Source: Streptomyces sp. ATexAB-D23
GTDB lineage: Bacteria > Actinomycetota > Actinomycetes > Streptomycetales > Streptomycetaceae
Length of the DNA stretch: 64,000 bases
Direction: 5' to 3'
NCBI RefSeq assembly: GCF_000373645.1
Contig: NZ_KB892068.1
Coordinates: 211,369-275,368 of the forward strand
This document shows positions 26,294 to 35,298 of this stretch, piece after piece. The stretch's first letter is position 1. Each line of letters opens with the position of its first letter. The notes under the pieces were generated by a model. It worked only from the letters and a program-made list of their open reading frames with translations, did not search any database and was not told where the DNA came from. Position numbers and translations under genes: made by a program.

Positions 26294-27634
26294 TCAGTGC
26301 CGGGCGCGGGGTTTGCCGGTCCCGTTGGGCCAGAGCCTCGGGCGGCGCTTGGCCGCGACGTCCTCGACCCAGCCGACGGAGACGATCATCAGCCCTATCA
26401 GCGGCCAGATGAGGATGAGGGCCAGCGTGTTGTACGAGGCGTCGATGTAGGTGCCGAGGTGGTCGCCGACCCAGGGCACCTCCCACAGCTGGTCGATGAT
26501 CGGGAAGGTGGCCATCAGCAGCAGGTTGTGCCAGAGGTAGATCGTCACCGCCCGGTTGTTGGCGAGCGTGACCAGACTGTCCCAGCCGGCCAGCCGCCCC
26601 GGCAGCTCCCGCCAGGAGGGCGCGTACTGGAGCAGGATCACGCAGAAGCCCAGCGACCAGGCGGACTGGGCGAGCGGGATCTCGTCCAGGTTCCAGCCCT
26701 CCTCGGTGAGGTGGCCGGAGGCCCACCACAGCGCGAAGGCCATGAGGATCGCGGCCAGCGACACCGAGAGGTAGCGCGGAACGGTCTTCAGCAGCCCGTC
26801 GTTGTGCGCGAAGCCGAGGATCCAGCAGGAGCCGAACACCGCGAAGTCGACCAGCCCCTCACCGGCCGTGCCCGGCACGGTGACCAGGCCGGTGCCGATG
26901 ACGGCGGTGAGCCCGACCGGGGCGAGCATCGTCACCCAGGGCAGCTTCCGGAAGGCCTTCAGCAGCAGCGGGGAGGCCAGGACGAACCACAGGTAGGCGC
27001 GGATGTACCAGAGCGGCCCGAGGGCCTGTTCGGCCCAGGAGGACTCCAGGAGGCCGCTCTCGGAGCCGTTCTCCCAGGGGAAGGGCGGCGTGCCGATCGG
27101 GAGGACGTAGCAGGCCAGCTTGAGGAACCACCAGATGCCCTCCTCCCGCACCGGCTTCCAGCCCAGCAGGAAGACCACCGGTACGACGACCGCGGCGAAC
27201 GCCCACATCGGCGGCAGCAGCCTGCGCACCCGGCTGCGGATGACGCTCCACGCGGGCCGTGAAAGCGACCGGGCCATCAGCGATCCGGCCAGGGCGAACA
27301 TGACGCCCATGGACGGGAAGACGACGGTCAGCCACGCCCAGCCGAAGAGGTGGAAGACCACGACACGGACCAGCGCGACGGCCCGCAGCAGGTCGAGATA
27401 GCGGTCCCGGCCGCCCTTGGCGGGCGCCGGGGCGGGCGCCTGCTCGGGGGCGGGCGCGAGCGTCGCCGCGGGCGCCGGCTCCCGGACCCAGGGCTCGGGC
27501 GGCTCCGCCCACGGCGCCGGACCGCCGGCCGGGCGCGCCCGGTGCCGCGGCGGCGGCTGCACCGGGAACGGCACGGTGTGCGGCTCCCCGTACGGCTGCT
27601 GCGGGTGCCCGGAGGGGTGGTTCGGGTAGGTCAT
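26294..27634 (-). CDS. Acyltransferase-3 family membrane protein
   Basis: 446 residues. The first 70 are Pro/Ala-rich and cytoplasmic; from RDRYLDLLRAVALVRVVVFHLFGW a ten-helix acyltransferase-3 (OafA/WecH-like) domain follows, with the His in the first helix thought to handle the acyl donor. Such enzymes O-acetylate or acylate surface sugars. ATG overlaps the matB stop (ATGA), so it is probably made together with the PNAG-type synthase and may modify its product. Confidence 0.87.
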   Translation of the reverse strand: MTYPNHPSGHPQQPYGEPHTVPFPVQPPPRHRARPAGGPAPWAEPPEPWVREPAPAATLAPAPEQAPAPAPAKGGRDRYLDLLRAVALVRVVVFHLFGWAWLTVVFPSMGVMFALAGSLMARSLSRPAWSVIRSRVRRLLPPMWAFAAVVVPVVFLLGWKPVREEGIWWFLKLACYVLPIGTPPFPWENGSESGLLESSWAEQALGPLWYIRAYLWFVLASPLLLKAFRKLPWVTMLAPVGLTAVIGTGLVTVPGTAGEGLVDFAVFGSCWILGFAHNDGLLKTVPRYLSVSLAAILMAFALWWASGHLTEEGWNLDEIPLAQSAWSLGFCVILLQYAPSWRELPGRLAGWDSLVTLANNRAVTIYLWHNLLLMATFPIIDQLWEVPWVGDHLGTYIDASYNTLALILIWPLIGLMIVSVGWVEDVAAKRRPRLWPNGTGKPRARH

Positions 27635-29829
27635 GCGACGGGCCTCCGGTCGTTGCCGCGCCTGCTCTGGGACTGCATCGCACCGGGCGCCTCGACGACC
27701 CCCGTACGGCGCAGCTTCTGCCAGCGCAGCCGGCCTCCGGTGAGAGCGGTGATCCAGGACTGGAGCAGCACCACGTACATGAGCTGCCGGTAGAGGACCT
27801 GCTGGAGGGGCAGCGAGATCAGATGCGTCATCCGCTCCCGGTCGAGCCGGAAGGCGTACGCGGCGCAGACGAGCTGCACCCCGAGGACGCCGAGCCACGC
27901 GACGACGGTCTTCTGGGTGGGGCCGAAGACGATCCCGTAGAGCAGGAAGACGTCGATGAGGGGGGCGAGCAGCGGGGCGACGACCATGAACAGGGCGACG
28001 AAGGGCAGTCCGACGCGTCCGAAGCGGCCCGAGGGACCCCGTTCGATGACCGCGCGGCGGTGCTTCCAGATGGCTTGCATCGTGCCGTACGACCACCGGT
28101 AGCGCTGCGACCAGAGCTGCTGGACGGTCTCCGGCGCCTCGGTCCAGGCGCGGGCGTTCTCCGCGTAGACGACGCGCCAGCCGTCCCGGTGCAGGGCCAT
28201 GGTGACGTCGGTGTCCTCGGCGAGGGTGTCCTCGCTCATGCCGCCGATGCGGTCCAGCGCGTCCCGGCGGAAGGCGCCGACCGCGCCGGGGATGGTGGGC
28301 ATGCAGCGCAGCAGGTCGTACATGCGGCGGTCGAGGTTGAAGCCCATCACGTACTCGATGTGCTGCCAGGCGCCGATGAGCGAGTCGCGGTTGCCGACCT
28401 TGGCGTTGCCCGCGACGGCCCCGACGCGCGGGTCGGCGAAGGGCTGCACCAGCTCACGGACGGTGGACGGCTCGAAGACCGTGTCGCCGTCCATCATGAC
28501 GATGATGTCGTTGCGGGCGTGCGCGATGCCGTTGTTCAGGGCGGCGGGCTTGCCCGCGTTGCGCTGGCGCACCACCCGGACGTTCGGCAGGCGCATCCGC
28601 TGGACGATGTCCGCGGTGTCGTCCGTGGAGCCGTCGTCGATCACGATGACTTCGACCGGATAGTCACTTGCCACGAGCGAGTGCACCGTGTTCGCGATGC
28701 ACTTGCTCTCGTTGTACGCGGGCACCAGGACGGTCACCGGGCGGGTGAGCGGTTCGCCCCAGCGGAAGCCGCGTCTGCGGACCCGCCGGGCGTGCGCGAA
28801 GGACAGCAGCAGCATCAGTCCGAAGCGGGCGAAGACCAGCACGCCGATGACGGCGAGGCCGACCACCATCACATCGGTGATGTGGTCCGAGACGTCCACG
28901 GCGTAGACGAACGCCTTGCCCTTCCACAGGTCGAAGCCGGTGACCGGGGTGTGCGCGCTGGGCGCGCCGAGGGCGTCGGTGAGGTTGGCGAACGTGTAGC
29001 CCTGCTTCTGCATCTTCGGCAGGAACTTCCCCAGGGCGGTGACGGTCTGCGACCGGTCGCCCCCGGAGTCGTGCATCAGGATGATCGCGCCCTTGCCGTG
29101 CCTGGGCGTGGCCCGCTTGATGATCGACCTGACGCCCGGCCGCTTCCAGTCCTCGCTGTCGGTGTTGTTGACGACGGTGAGGTAGCCGCGGCTGCCGACG
29201 TACTGGGTGACCGGCCAGGACTTGTTGTCCATGGCGTCGGCGTACGAGGAGTAGGGCGGCCGGAACAGCGAGGTGCGGATGCCGGCCGCGCCCGCCAGCA
29301 CCAGCTGGTTCTGGGACAGCTCCCAGTCGATGCGGCTGGTGGACTGGTAGGAGAGATCGGGGTGGTTGAAGGTGTGCAGCCCGACCTCGTGGCCCTCCTT
29401 GACCATGCGCGCGACCAGGTCCGGGTAGCGCGAGGCCATGGTGCCGGTGACGAAGAAGACACCGTGCGCGTCGTACTTCTTCAGCTCGTCCAGCACCTTC
29501 GGCGTCCACACCGGGTCCGGGCCGTCGTCGAAGGTCAGCACGATCTTGTGGTCGGGGATGCGCAGGGACTTCGCGGGCTCGGTGGTGCTCCGGGCGTCGA
29601 TGACCGGCCCGCCCTCCAGCACCTCGTCGGGCACGCGGTCGGTGCCGACCGGGTGCTGGACGCGGTGGTCGGCGAGGATTTCGCTGTGTACGTAGCCACG
29701 CAGCATCAGCATGGCGAGCAGGGCAACGAGAAACAGGAGGGGCAGCATGTAGCGCATGGGAAGTCTGCGCCGGCGCGTCTGCTTCTTCCTGTGGTTGTTG
29801 CGCCTGCCCCGGGGGGCAGGGGTGGTCAT
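27631..29829 (-). CDS. matB: MatB-like polysaccharide deacetylase-glycosyltransferase fusion
   Basis: 732 residues. A basic N-terminus and one membrane anchor (about 27-44) lead to a NodB-type deacetylase facing outside (TFDDGPDP 99-106, metal His152 and His156, RPPYSSY). After a further membrane helix (about 325-345) a processive GT2 synthase follows: VPAYNE, IDDGSTDD, MDGDT, EDTD and QRYRW, then three C-terminal helices. This order is that of MatB, reported to make poly-beta-1,6-GlcNAc needed for pellet formation in Streptomyces. The fusion can polymerise and partly deacetylate one chain. It starts directly after the matA stop. Confidence 0.88.
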   Translation of the reverse strand: MTTPAPRGRRNNHRKKQTRRRRLPMRYMLPLLFLVALLAMLMLRGYVHSEILADHRVQHPVGTDRVPDEVLEGGPVIDARSTTEPAKSLRIPDHKIVLTFDDGPDPVWTPKVLDELKKYDAHGVFFVTGTMASRYPDLVARMVKEGHEVGLHTFNHPDLSYQSTSRIDWELSQNQLVLAGAAGIRTSLFRPPYSSYADAMDNKSWPVTQYVGSRGYLTVVNNTDSEDWKRPGVRSIIKRATPRHGKGAIILMHDSGGDRSQTVTALGKFLPKMQKQGYTFANLTDALGAPSAHTPVTGFDLWKGKAFVYAVDVSDHITDVMVVGLAVIGVLVFARFGLMLLLSFAHARRVRRRGFRWGEPLTRPVTVLVPAYNESKCIANTVHSLVASDYPVEVIVIDDGSTDDTADIVQRMRLPNVRVVRQRNAGKPAALNNGIAHARNDIIVMMDGDTVFEPSTVRELVQPFADPRVGAVAGNAKVGNRDSLIGAWQHIEYVMGFNLDRRMYDLLRCMPTIPGAVGAFRRDALDRIGGMSEDTLAEDTDVTMALHRDGWRVVYAENARAWTEAPETVQQLWSQRYRWSYGTMQAIWKHRRAVIERGPSGRFGRVGLPFVALFMVVAPLLAPLIDVFLLYGIVFGPTQKTVVAWLGVLGVQLVCAAYAFRLDRERMTHLISLPLQQVLYRQLMYVVLLQSWITALTGGRLRWQKLRRTGVVEAPGAMQSQSRRGNDRRPVA

Positions 29830-30528
29830 CTAGTTGGCGCCTTCTTGTTCTTGCGCGGGCGGGTCCGGGGGCTCGGCGGTGGGAGACGTGGTGTCGGGGG
29901 CCGGCGGATCCGGATCGGCGACCGGGGTCCCGTCGTCGGCGGGCCGCCCGGAGGCCGTCGCCTCCCCGGCGGGTGTGCTGCTGCCGCTGCTCCCGGCGGT
30001 GCCCGCGTCCCCCTTCGGGGTGGCCTGCGTCGAGGCGGCGGAGCTGGTTCCGGGGGCCGGGGAACGTTCGGTGCCGGTGCCGCCCGGCAGGGCCGCGCTG
30101 CTTCCGGGGTCGGGGGCGGGCTGCGAGGCGCCGGTGCTCGCACCGGGGGTGGCTTCGGTGCTGGGGCTCGCGTCGGGCGATGCGGGCGCCTGCACCTCTT
30201 CCGTCTTCTGGTGCTCCTCCTGGCCGGAGATCGGGAGGGAGGGGGCGCTGGAGTTGCCGCCGAGCATGGCGATGACCAGGGTCACCGCGTAACAGACGAA
30301 GACCGCGGCCAGGACCCAGCCGACCCGGCGCAGCGTCTTGCCGCGACGGCCGCTCTCGTCCACGAAGACGGGGCCGTCGGAGTCATCCGGAGCGCTGGGT
30401 TCCGGGAGGAGCTCGGAGAGCTGCCGTCCCAGGCCGTCCAGCTGGATGGTGACTTCGTTCGGCTCGTGTGTGTGCCCTGTCCGGGCATCTTCACGCCAAG
30501 TTTCCACTGGTGTACGCACTTCCCCCAC
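29830..30528 (-). CDS. matA: MatA-like single-pass membrane protein with a Ser/Pro/Thr-rich domain
   Basis: 232 residues: cytoplasmic N-terminus (1-66), one membrane helix (about 68-88, VGWVLAAVFVCYAVTLVIAML), then about 140 residues of Ser/Thr/Pro/Ala-rich sequence that is probably extracytoplasmic and unstructured. Its stop codon (TAG) touches the matB ATG with no gap, so the two are coupled, as in the mat locus. It may be a partner or stalk of the synthase. The start is a GTG at 30528, with a second GTG three codons in; neither has a strong ribosome-binding site. The name rests on position, not on a recognised domain. Confidence 0.7.
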   Translation of the reverse strand: MGEVRTPVETWREDARTGHTHEPNEVTIQLDGLGRQLSELLPEPSAPDDSDGPVFVDESGRRGKTLRRVGWVLAAVFVCYAVTLVIAMLGGNSSAPSLPISGQEEHQKTEEVQAPASPDASPSTEATPGASTGASQPAPDPGSSAALPGGTGTERSPAPGTSSAASTQATPKGDAGTAGSSGSSTPAGEATASGRPADDGTPVADPDPPAPDTTSPTAEPPDPPAQEQEGAN

Positions 30529-30852
30529 TCAGGATCGGGTGCGCACAACTGACCGGCCGTGTGTCTCAGGACCGGGCCCCCACCCTGTCCACGAGCCCAT
30601 ACCACGTGCACCCGGTCCATGAATGTAGCGCACGCCGAGGACAGTCCGAACCCGCTGACCGTTGTTGTTCAACATGAGAGATACATCTGTTTTCGAACCG
30701 TGCTGCGACCGTCTCTCCGGTGGGAGCGCGGCACAGGCACGCACGCCGGGCGCACGCCCCCTCGCGCCGGACCCGCTCGTGAGCCTGTCCGGGCGCACAA
30801 CGCGAGGACCCCGCTGCCGGTGGCAACGGGGTCCTCGTTCACATGGGAATTG
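30529..30852. other. Spacer between matA and ssrA
   Basis: 324 bp. The right end holds the tmRNA terminator (30803-30837). The rest should contain the matA promoter; I see an AT-richer patch around 30660-30700 but no convincing -35/-10 pair, and no gene. Confidence 0.5.
30803..30837 (-). terminator. Terminator of ssrA
   Basis: CGAGGACCCCG/CGGGGTCCTCG arms (11 bp) with an extra inner TGCC/GGCA pairing, 15 bp past the mature tmRNA end. Confidence 0.8.
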
Positions 30853-31236
30853 TGGAGATGGCGGGAATCGAACCCGCGTCCAACGGTGCGGAACCAGGGC
30901 TTCTCCGAGTGCAGTCCGCTGCGCTTTTCTCGGCCCCGGAGGTCACACGGACAAGCCTCCGACAGGCCCAGTCACTGTTTGATTTCCTTCAGAGACCCGT
31001 GACCGGACTCAGAAGTTTAGATCCCTGAATGATGCCAGGATCCGGGTCGGGATCACCCCCGGGCTGACACTCCGCAGAGTCTTCGCTAGCTGCTAATTAG
31101 GCAGCAAGGGCGAAGGCGGAGGAATCGCGCTTGGAATTGGCGATTATTGGTTGCGACATATGGTTTACGAGATCATTGCCGCTTCCTCGACTCGCTTCCC
31201 CTGCTTCGACATCCGCTGTCGAAACCGATCATCCCC
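30853..31236 (-). ncRNA. ssrA: Transfer-messenger RNA (tmRNA)
   Basis: The 3' part contains the T-arm GCGGGTTCGATTCCCGC and acceptor strand CATCTCC, which pairs with the 5' end GGGGATG at 31236-31230 (one G:U). The 5' part has the conserved GGTTTCGAC. The tag frame at 31141-31097 encodes ANSKRDSSAFALAA and ends TAA; the ALAA end is the normal degradation signal. CCA is not encoded. It frees stalled ribosomes together with SmpB, whose gene is 122 bp upstream on the same strand. A TACGAT hexamer (31290-31285) could be the -10 of its own promoter. Confidence 0.95.
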
Positions 31237-31358
31237 ATGTTGATTTTTCAAAGGTGGTACACACCCTCGCCGGGGTGCAGTGCCATCGTACGTGACCAAC
31301 GCGGGCCGATGCCAGCGTATTCCCGCCGGACCGGCCGGCGGCCGGTGCCGGGACCCGC

Positions 31359-31847
31359 TCAGGCGCTCCGCTGACGGCGGCGGGCCGCCGCCATGGCGCG
31401 GTTCGTCTCCCTCGTGTCCTGCTTCTCGCGCAGCGTCTGGCGCTTGTCGTACTCCTTCTTGCCCTTGGCGAGCGCGATCTCGACCTTGACCCGGCCGTTC
31501 AGGAAGTACAGGGCGAGCGGCACGATCGTGTGCCCGGTCTCCTGCGACTTCGACTCCAGCTTGTCGATCTCGGCGCGGTGCATCAGCAGCTTGCGCTTGC
31601 GCTTGGCGGAGTGGTTGGTCCAGGTGCCCTGGACGTACTCCGGGACGTGGATGTTGTGCAGCCACGCCTCGCCGCCGTCGATCTGGACGAACCCGTCGAC
31701 CAGGGACGCGCGGCCCATGCGCAGCGATTTGACCTCGGTGCCCATGAGCACGAGGCCGCACTCGTAGGTGTCGAGGATGGTGTAGTCGTGGCGCGCCTTC
31801 TTGTTCTGCGCGATGAGCTTGCGCCCGGTGTCCTTTTCCTTAGCCAT
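31359..31847 (-). CDS. smpB: SsrA-binding protein SmpB
   Basis: 162 residues with the full family pattern: [29 protein letters not shown] at the start, LHNIHVPEY, and a basic C-terminal tail ([19 protein letters not shown]) that enters the ribosomal mRNA channel. It binds tmRNA and starts trans-translation. It lies 18 bp after the S41 protease gene and just before ssrA, so it probably ends the ftsE-ftsX-protease-smpB operon. Confidence 0.97.
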   Translation of the reverse strand: MAKEKDTGRKLIAQNKKARHDYTILDTYECGLVLMGTEVKSLRMGRASLVDGFVQIDGGEAWLHNIHVPEYVQGTWTNHSAKRKRKLLMHRAEIDKLESKSQETGHTIVPLALYFLNGRVKVEIALAKGKKEYDKRQTLREKQDTRETNRAMAAARRRQRSA

Positions 31848-31865
31848 AGTGCGGCCATTTTCGCA

Positions 31866-33047
31866 CTACGACCCACCCCCGAGGCCACTCAATACCGTCT
31901 CGGCCCGCTCCTGGGCCCGCGAGCTGACCGCGAGGTCCGGTGTGATGCCCTTCCCGTCGACCCCGCGCCCGGCCGGTGTGCGGTAGTGGCCCACGGTCAG
32001 CTCGGCCACCGAACCGCCCGCCAGCTCGCTCGGCATCTGGACGGAACCCTTGCCGAAGGTGCGCGAGCCGACCGTGACGGCGCGGCCCCGGTCCTGGAGG
32101 GCGCCCGTCACCAGCTCGGCCGCGCTCATGGTGCCGCCGTCGACGAGGACGACGACCGGGCGCTCGGTGTCCCCGCCCGCCCCCGCGTACAGGGCGTGCT
32201 GCTCACCGTGCACGTCGTACGTGGCGACCAGGCCGCCGTCCAGGAAGGCGGAGGCCGCGGTGACCGCCTCCTTGACGAGCCCGCCCGGGTTGCCGCGCAG
32301 GTCCAGCAGCACCCCGGCGCCCGCCGGCGCCTGCCGGACCGCGTCGCGCACCGCCGTACCCGAGCCCTTGGTGAACGAGCCGACCTCGATCAGCACCGCC
32401 CCGGCGGAACCGGAACCCCCGATCCGCCGCACGGTCACCGCCTCGACGGCGAGACGGGCCCGGCGCAGCGTCTCGGTCCTGCTGACGGTCCCGCGCCGGA
32501 CGCCCAGGCTGACCGTGCTCCCCACCTCGGCCGATGTGGCGTCGCCGCGCAGCAGGGCCACCACGTCGGAGACCGGCAGGCGGTCGACGCGGCGGCCGTC
32601 GATGGTGCGGAGCAGGTCGCCCGCGCGGATGCCCGCCCGGTCGGCCGGGCTGCCCGGCTGGACGCGGGAGACGGAGACCTGCCCGTCCGCCGAGCGCCTG
32701 GCGGCGAGCCCGACCCCGGTGTACGTGCCGTCGAGGGCCTGCTCGAACTCCTGGTACTCCCGCTCGTCGTAGACGGCGCCCCAGCGGTCGCCGCTGCGGC
32801 TGACGACCTCCTCGGCCGCCTCCGTACCGGACTTGCCGTCGGCGACCGCCTCCGCGGCGGCCTCGGCCACCGCGTCGCGGTCGGCGGTGGCGGCCACGGA
32901 GCGGACGTGCACCGGGGGTTGCGGTTTCTCCCCGTAGGGCAGCGCACCGGTCGCGGCTCCGGCGGCGAGGACGCTCGCGAAGACCAACGTCAGGGCCGCC
33001 CCGCGGCGCAGACCGCGGGGCCCGACGCGACACTCGGGGTCCGACAT
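31866..33047 (-). CDS. C-terminal processing peptidase, S41 family
   Basis: 393 residues. An N-terminal signal/anchor (about 15-36), a helical region, a PDZ domain (about 110-190, YTGVGLAARR, AGIRAGDLLRTIDGR) and the S41 domain. Ser308 in GGTMSAAE and Lys333 in FGKGS are the catalytic pair, 25 residues apart as in CtpA. It should cut C-termini of exported proteins outside the membrane. It sits between ftsX and smpB, so it may act with the FtsEX cell-wall machinery; that link is inference from position. Confidence 0.92.
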   Translation of the reverse strand: MSDPECRVGPRGLRRGAALTLVFASVLAAGAATGALPYGEKPQPPVHVRSVAATADRDAVAEAAAEAVADGKSGTEAAEEVVSRSGDRWGAVYDEREYQEFEQALDGTYTGVGLAARRSADGQVSVSRVQPGSPADRAGIRAGDLLRTIDGRRVDRLPVSDVVALLRGDATSAEVGSTVSLGVRRGTVSRTETLRRARLAVEAVTVRRIGGSGSAGAVLIEVGSFTKGSGTAVRDAVRQAPAGAGVLLDLRGNPGGLVKEAVTAASAFLDGGLVATYDVHGEQHALYAGAGGDTERPVVVLVDGGTMSAAELVTGALQDRGRAVTVGSRTFGKGSVQMPSELAGGSVAELTVGHYRTPAGRGVDGKGITPDLAVSSRAQERAETVLSGLGGGS

Positions 33048-33115
33048 GGCGCCGATTCTAGGACAACGTCCAGGGGGCGCATGGTGCGTTGGCCACGCGC
33101 CTCACGGGGCGCACA

Positions 33116-34033
33116 TCACACCTTCAGGTACTTGCGCAGCGCGAAGAGAGCGGCAACGGCGGGCATCAGAAGGCCGATCGCCAGCACCAGGGGCAGCTTG
33201 GTGAGGACCGCGTCCCAGCCGATGAAGTCGATCAGATTCAGCTTGTCCTGGAGGGCGAGTCCGCCGTCGATCAGGAAGTAGCGCCCGGCCAGCAGCATCA
33301 CGCAGGCCAGCACACCGCCGATCAGGCCGGCGAAGGCCGCCTCCATGATGAACGGCGCCTGGATGTAGAAGCCGGAGGCACCGACGAGCCGCATGATGCC
33401 CGTCTCCCGGCGCCGGCTGAACGCGGAGACACGGACGGTGTTCACGATCAGCATCAGCGCGATGACGAGCATCAGCGCCATCACGAACAGCGCGGCGACG
33501 TTCATGCCGTTCATCAGACCGAAGAGGTTGTCCAGGATGCTTCTCTGGTCCTGGACCGACTGCACCCCGTCCCGGCCGGCGAAGGCGGTGGCGACCACCT
33601 TGTACTTGGTCGGGTCGTGCAGTTTGACGCGGAAGGACTCCGGCATCTGGTCCGGCGTGATGTTGCCGGCCATCGGGGAGTCGCCGAACTCCTCCTGGTA
33701 GTGCTTGTACGCCTCGTCGGAGGACTCGTAGAGCACCTTCTCCACGACGTCCATCTTCTTGAGATCGGCTTGGATCTCGTCCTTCTGCTGCTTGGTGACC
33801 GCACCCTTGGCGCACTGGACCACCGTCTCCGCGTCGCCCTTGCCGCAGAGGTAGATGGAGACGTTGACCTTGTCGTACCAGTAGTCCTTCATCGTGCTGA
33901 CCTGCTCGCGCATGAGCAGCGCGCCACCGAACAGGGCGAGCGAGAGGGCGACGGAGACGACGACGGCGAAGGTCATCGTGAGGTTGCGACGGAGGCCGAC
34001 GCCGATCTCCGACAGGACGAACTGGGCGCGCAT
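33116..34033 (-). CDS. ftsX: Cell division protein FtsX
   Basis: 305 residues with an N-terminal helix (about 20-42), a large extracellular loop (about 45-175) and three C-terminal helices in the FtsX pattern; the motif RETGIMRLVGASGFYIQAPF is the coupling helix that contacts FtsE. The FtsEX complex relays ATP hydrolysis to periplasmic/extracellular peptidoglycan hydrolases. It follows ftsE by 23 bp. Confidence 0.95.
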   Translation of the reverse strand: MRAQFVLSEIGVGLRRNLTMTFAVVVSVALSLALFGGALLMREQVSTMKDYWYDKVNVSIYLCGKGDAETVVQCAKGAVTKQQKDEIQADLKKMDVVEKVLYESSDEAYKHYQEEFGDSPMAGNITPDQMPESFRVKLHDPTKYKVVATAFAGRDGVQSVQDQRSILDNLFGLMNGMNVAALFVMALMLVIALMLIVNTVRVSAFSRRRETGIMRLVGASGFYIQAPFIMEAAFAGLIGGVLACVMLLAGRYFLIDGGLALQDKLNLIDFIGWDAVLTKLPLVLAIGLLMPAVAALFALRKYLKV

Positions 34034-34056
34034 GGCGTCCTTTCAGTGCTGGGTGC

Positions 34057-34746
34057 TCAGTGCTGGTAGCCGTAGACGCCGCGCGCCTGGTCGCGTACGA
34101 GACGGCCCTTTTCGAGCTCGATGACGCGTTTGCGCATCTGGTCGACGATGTTCTGGTCGTGCGTCGCCATGATCACGGTGGTGCCGGTCCGGTTGATCCG
34201 GTCCAGCAGCTTCATGATGCCGACGGAGGTCTGCGGGTCGAGGTTTCCGGTCGGCTCGTCCGCGATCAGCAGCATGGGCCGGTTGACGAAGGCCCGCGCG
34301 ATCGCCACGCGCTGCTGCTCACCACCGGAGAGCTCGCCGGGCATCCGGTCCTCCTTGCCGCCGAGTCCGACGAGGTCGAGGACCTGCGGCACCGCCTTGC
34401 GGATCTCGCCGCGCGGCTTGCCGATCACTTCCTGGGCGAACGCCACGTTCTGGGCGACGGTCTTGTTCGGCAGCAGCCGGAAGTCCTGGAAGACGGTGCC
34501 CAGCTGGCGGCGCATGTGCGGCACCTTCCAGTTGGACATGCGCGCGAGGTCCTTGCCGAGGACGTGGACGGCCCCCGTGCTGGCGCGTTCCTCACGCAGG
34601 ATGAGTCGCATGAAGGTGGACTTGCCGGAGCCGGAAGAGCCCACCAGGAAGACGAACTCGCCCTTCTCGATATCGAGAGACACATCCCGCAGAGCGGGAC
34701 GGCTCTGCCTCGGGTAGGTCTTGGAGACGTTGTCGAATCGGATCAC
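34057..34746 (-). CDS. ftsE: Cell division ATP-binding protein FtsE
   Basis: 229 residues: Walker [10 protein letters not shown], signature [14 protein letters not shown], Walker [15 protein letters not shown] and the switch His in MATHD. It is the ATPase partner of FtsX. First gene of the operon, ATG at 34746, divergently arranged with a small membrane protein gene; the 268-bp gap must hold both promoters. Confidence 0.96.
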   Translation of the reverse strand: MIRFDNVSKTYPRQSRPALRDVSLDIEKGEFVFLVGSSGSGKSTFMRLILREERASTGAVHVLGKDLARMSNWKVPHMRRQLGTVFQDFRLLPNKTVAQNVAFAQEVIGKPRGEIRKAVPQVLDLVGLGGKEDRMPGELSGGEQQRVAIARAFVNRPMLLIADEPTGNLDPQTSVGIMKLLDRINRTGTTVIMATHDQNIVDQMRKRVIELEKGRLVRDQARGVYGYQH

Positions 34747-35014
34747 GGATGCACCACGGTCGGCCGGGAGTAGGTGAGCGTGACCATACGCGAACCGGGC
34801 TCAGGCGTGCAGGCACGCGTACCGGGATGGGTGATTTACGGTGAAACGGCCCCGATTCCCGGGCGATGCGGCGGGGAATAGGCGGGGGCGTATCCGCCGG
34901 GACGGGCCGAAAGCCCGGCGAGCTGGCACAGTGGTAGGGGAACGGTTGCGTTTCCGTGAGCGTTGTGCGGAGAGATTGCTTGTGCGGCTCCGCCGCGCGG
35001 GAGGAGGAAAGCGC

Positions 35015-35212
35015 ATGACCTATGACCGACTGGTGTGCGCGAACTGCGCGGCGCCGGTGAACGAGGGCCGGTGCCCCGTGTGCCGGGCGAGCCGCGAGCG
35101 GATGCGGGAGCAGGGACAGGGCCCGTTCGCCGGGATCAGCCCCGCGACGCTGGCCGTCCTGATGGTGGTGCTCCTGGGCGCCCTGGCCGTGCTGGCCCAC
35201 CAGACCGTGTAG
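35015..35212 (+). CDS. Small zinc-ribbon single-pass membrane protein
   Basis: 65 residues. Two Cys pairs, CANC and CPVC (Cys8, Cys11, Cys20, Cys23), form a zinc ribbon at the N-terminus; residues about 44-62 form one hydrophobic helix. A textbook ribosome-binding site GGAGGAAA lies 4 nt before the ATG, which decides this start and supports a real gene despite its size. No known family name. It is divergent from ftsE and ends at a strong bidirectional terminator. Confidence 0.85.
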   Translation: MTYDRLVCANCAAPVNEGRCPVCRASRERMREQGQGPFAGISPATLAVLMVVLLGALAVLAHQTV

Positions 35213-35239
35213 ACCGACACCTGCCACCGGCTCACACGG

Positions 35240-35276
35240 GAGGGGCCCGGACCGCCGATCGCGGTCCGGGCCCCTC
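35240..35276. terminator. Bidirectional terminator
   Basis: Perfect 16-bp arms (GAGGGGCCCGGACCGC) with a 5-nt loop between two converging genes. Confidence 0.88.
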
Positions 35277-35298
35277 TCGTAGCTGTGCGTCAGCGCCC

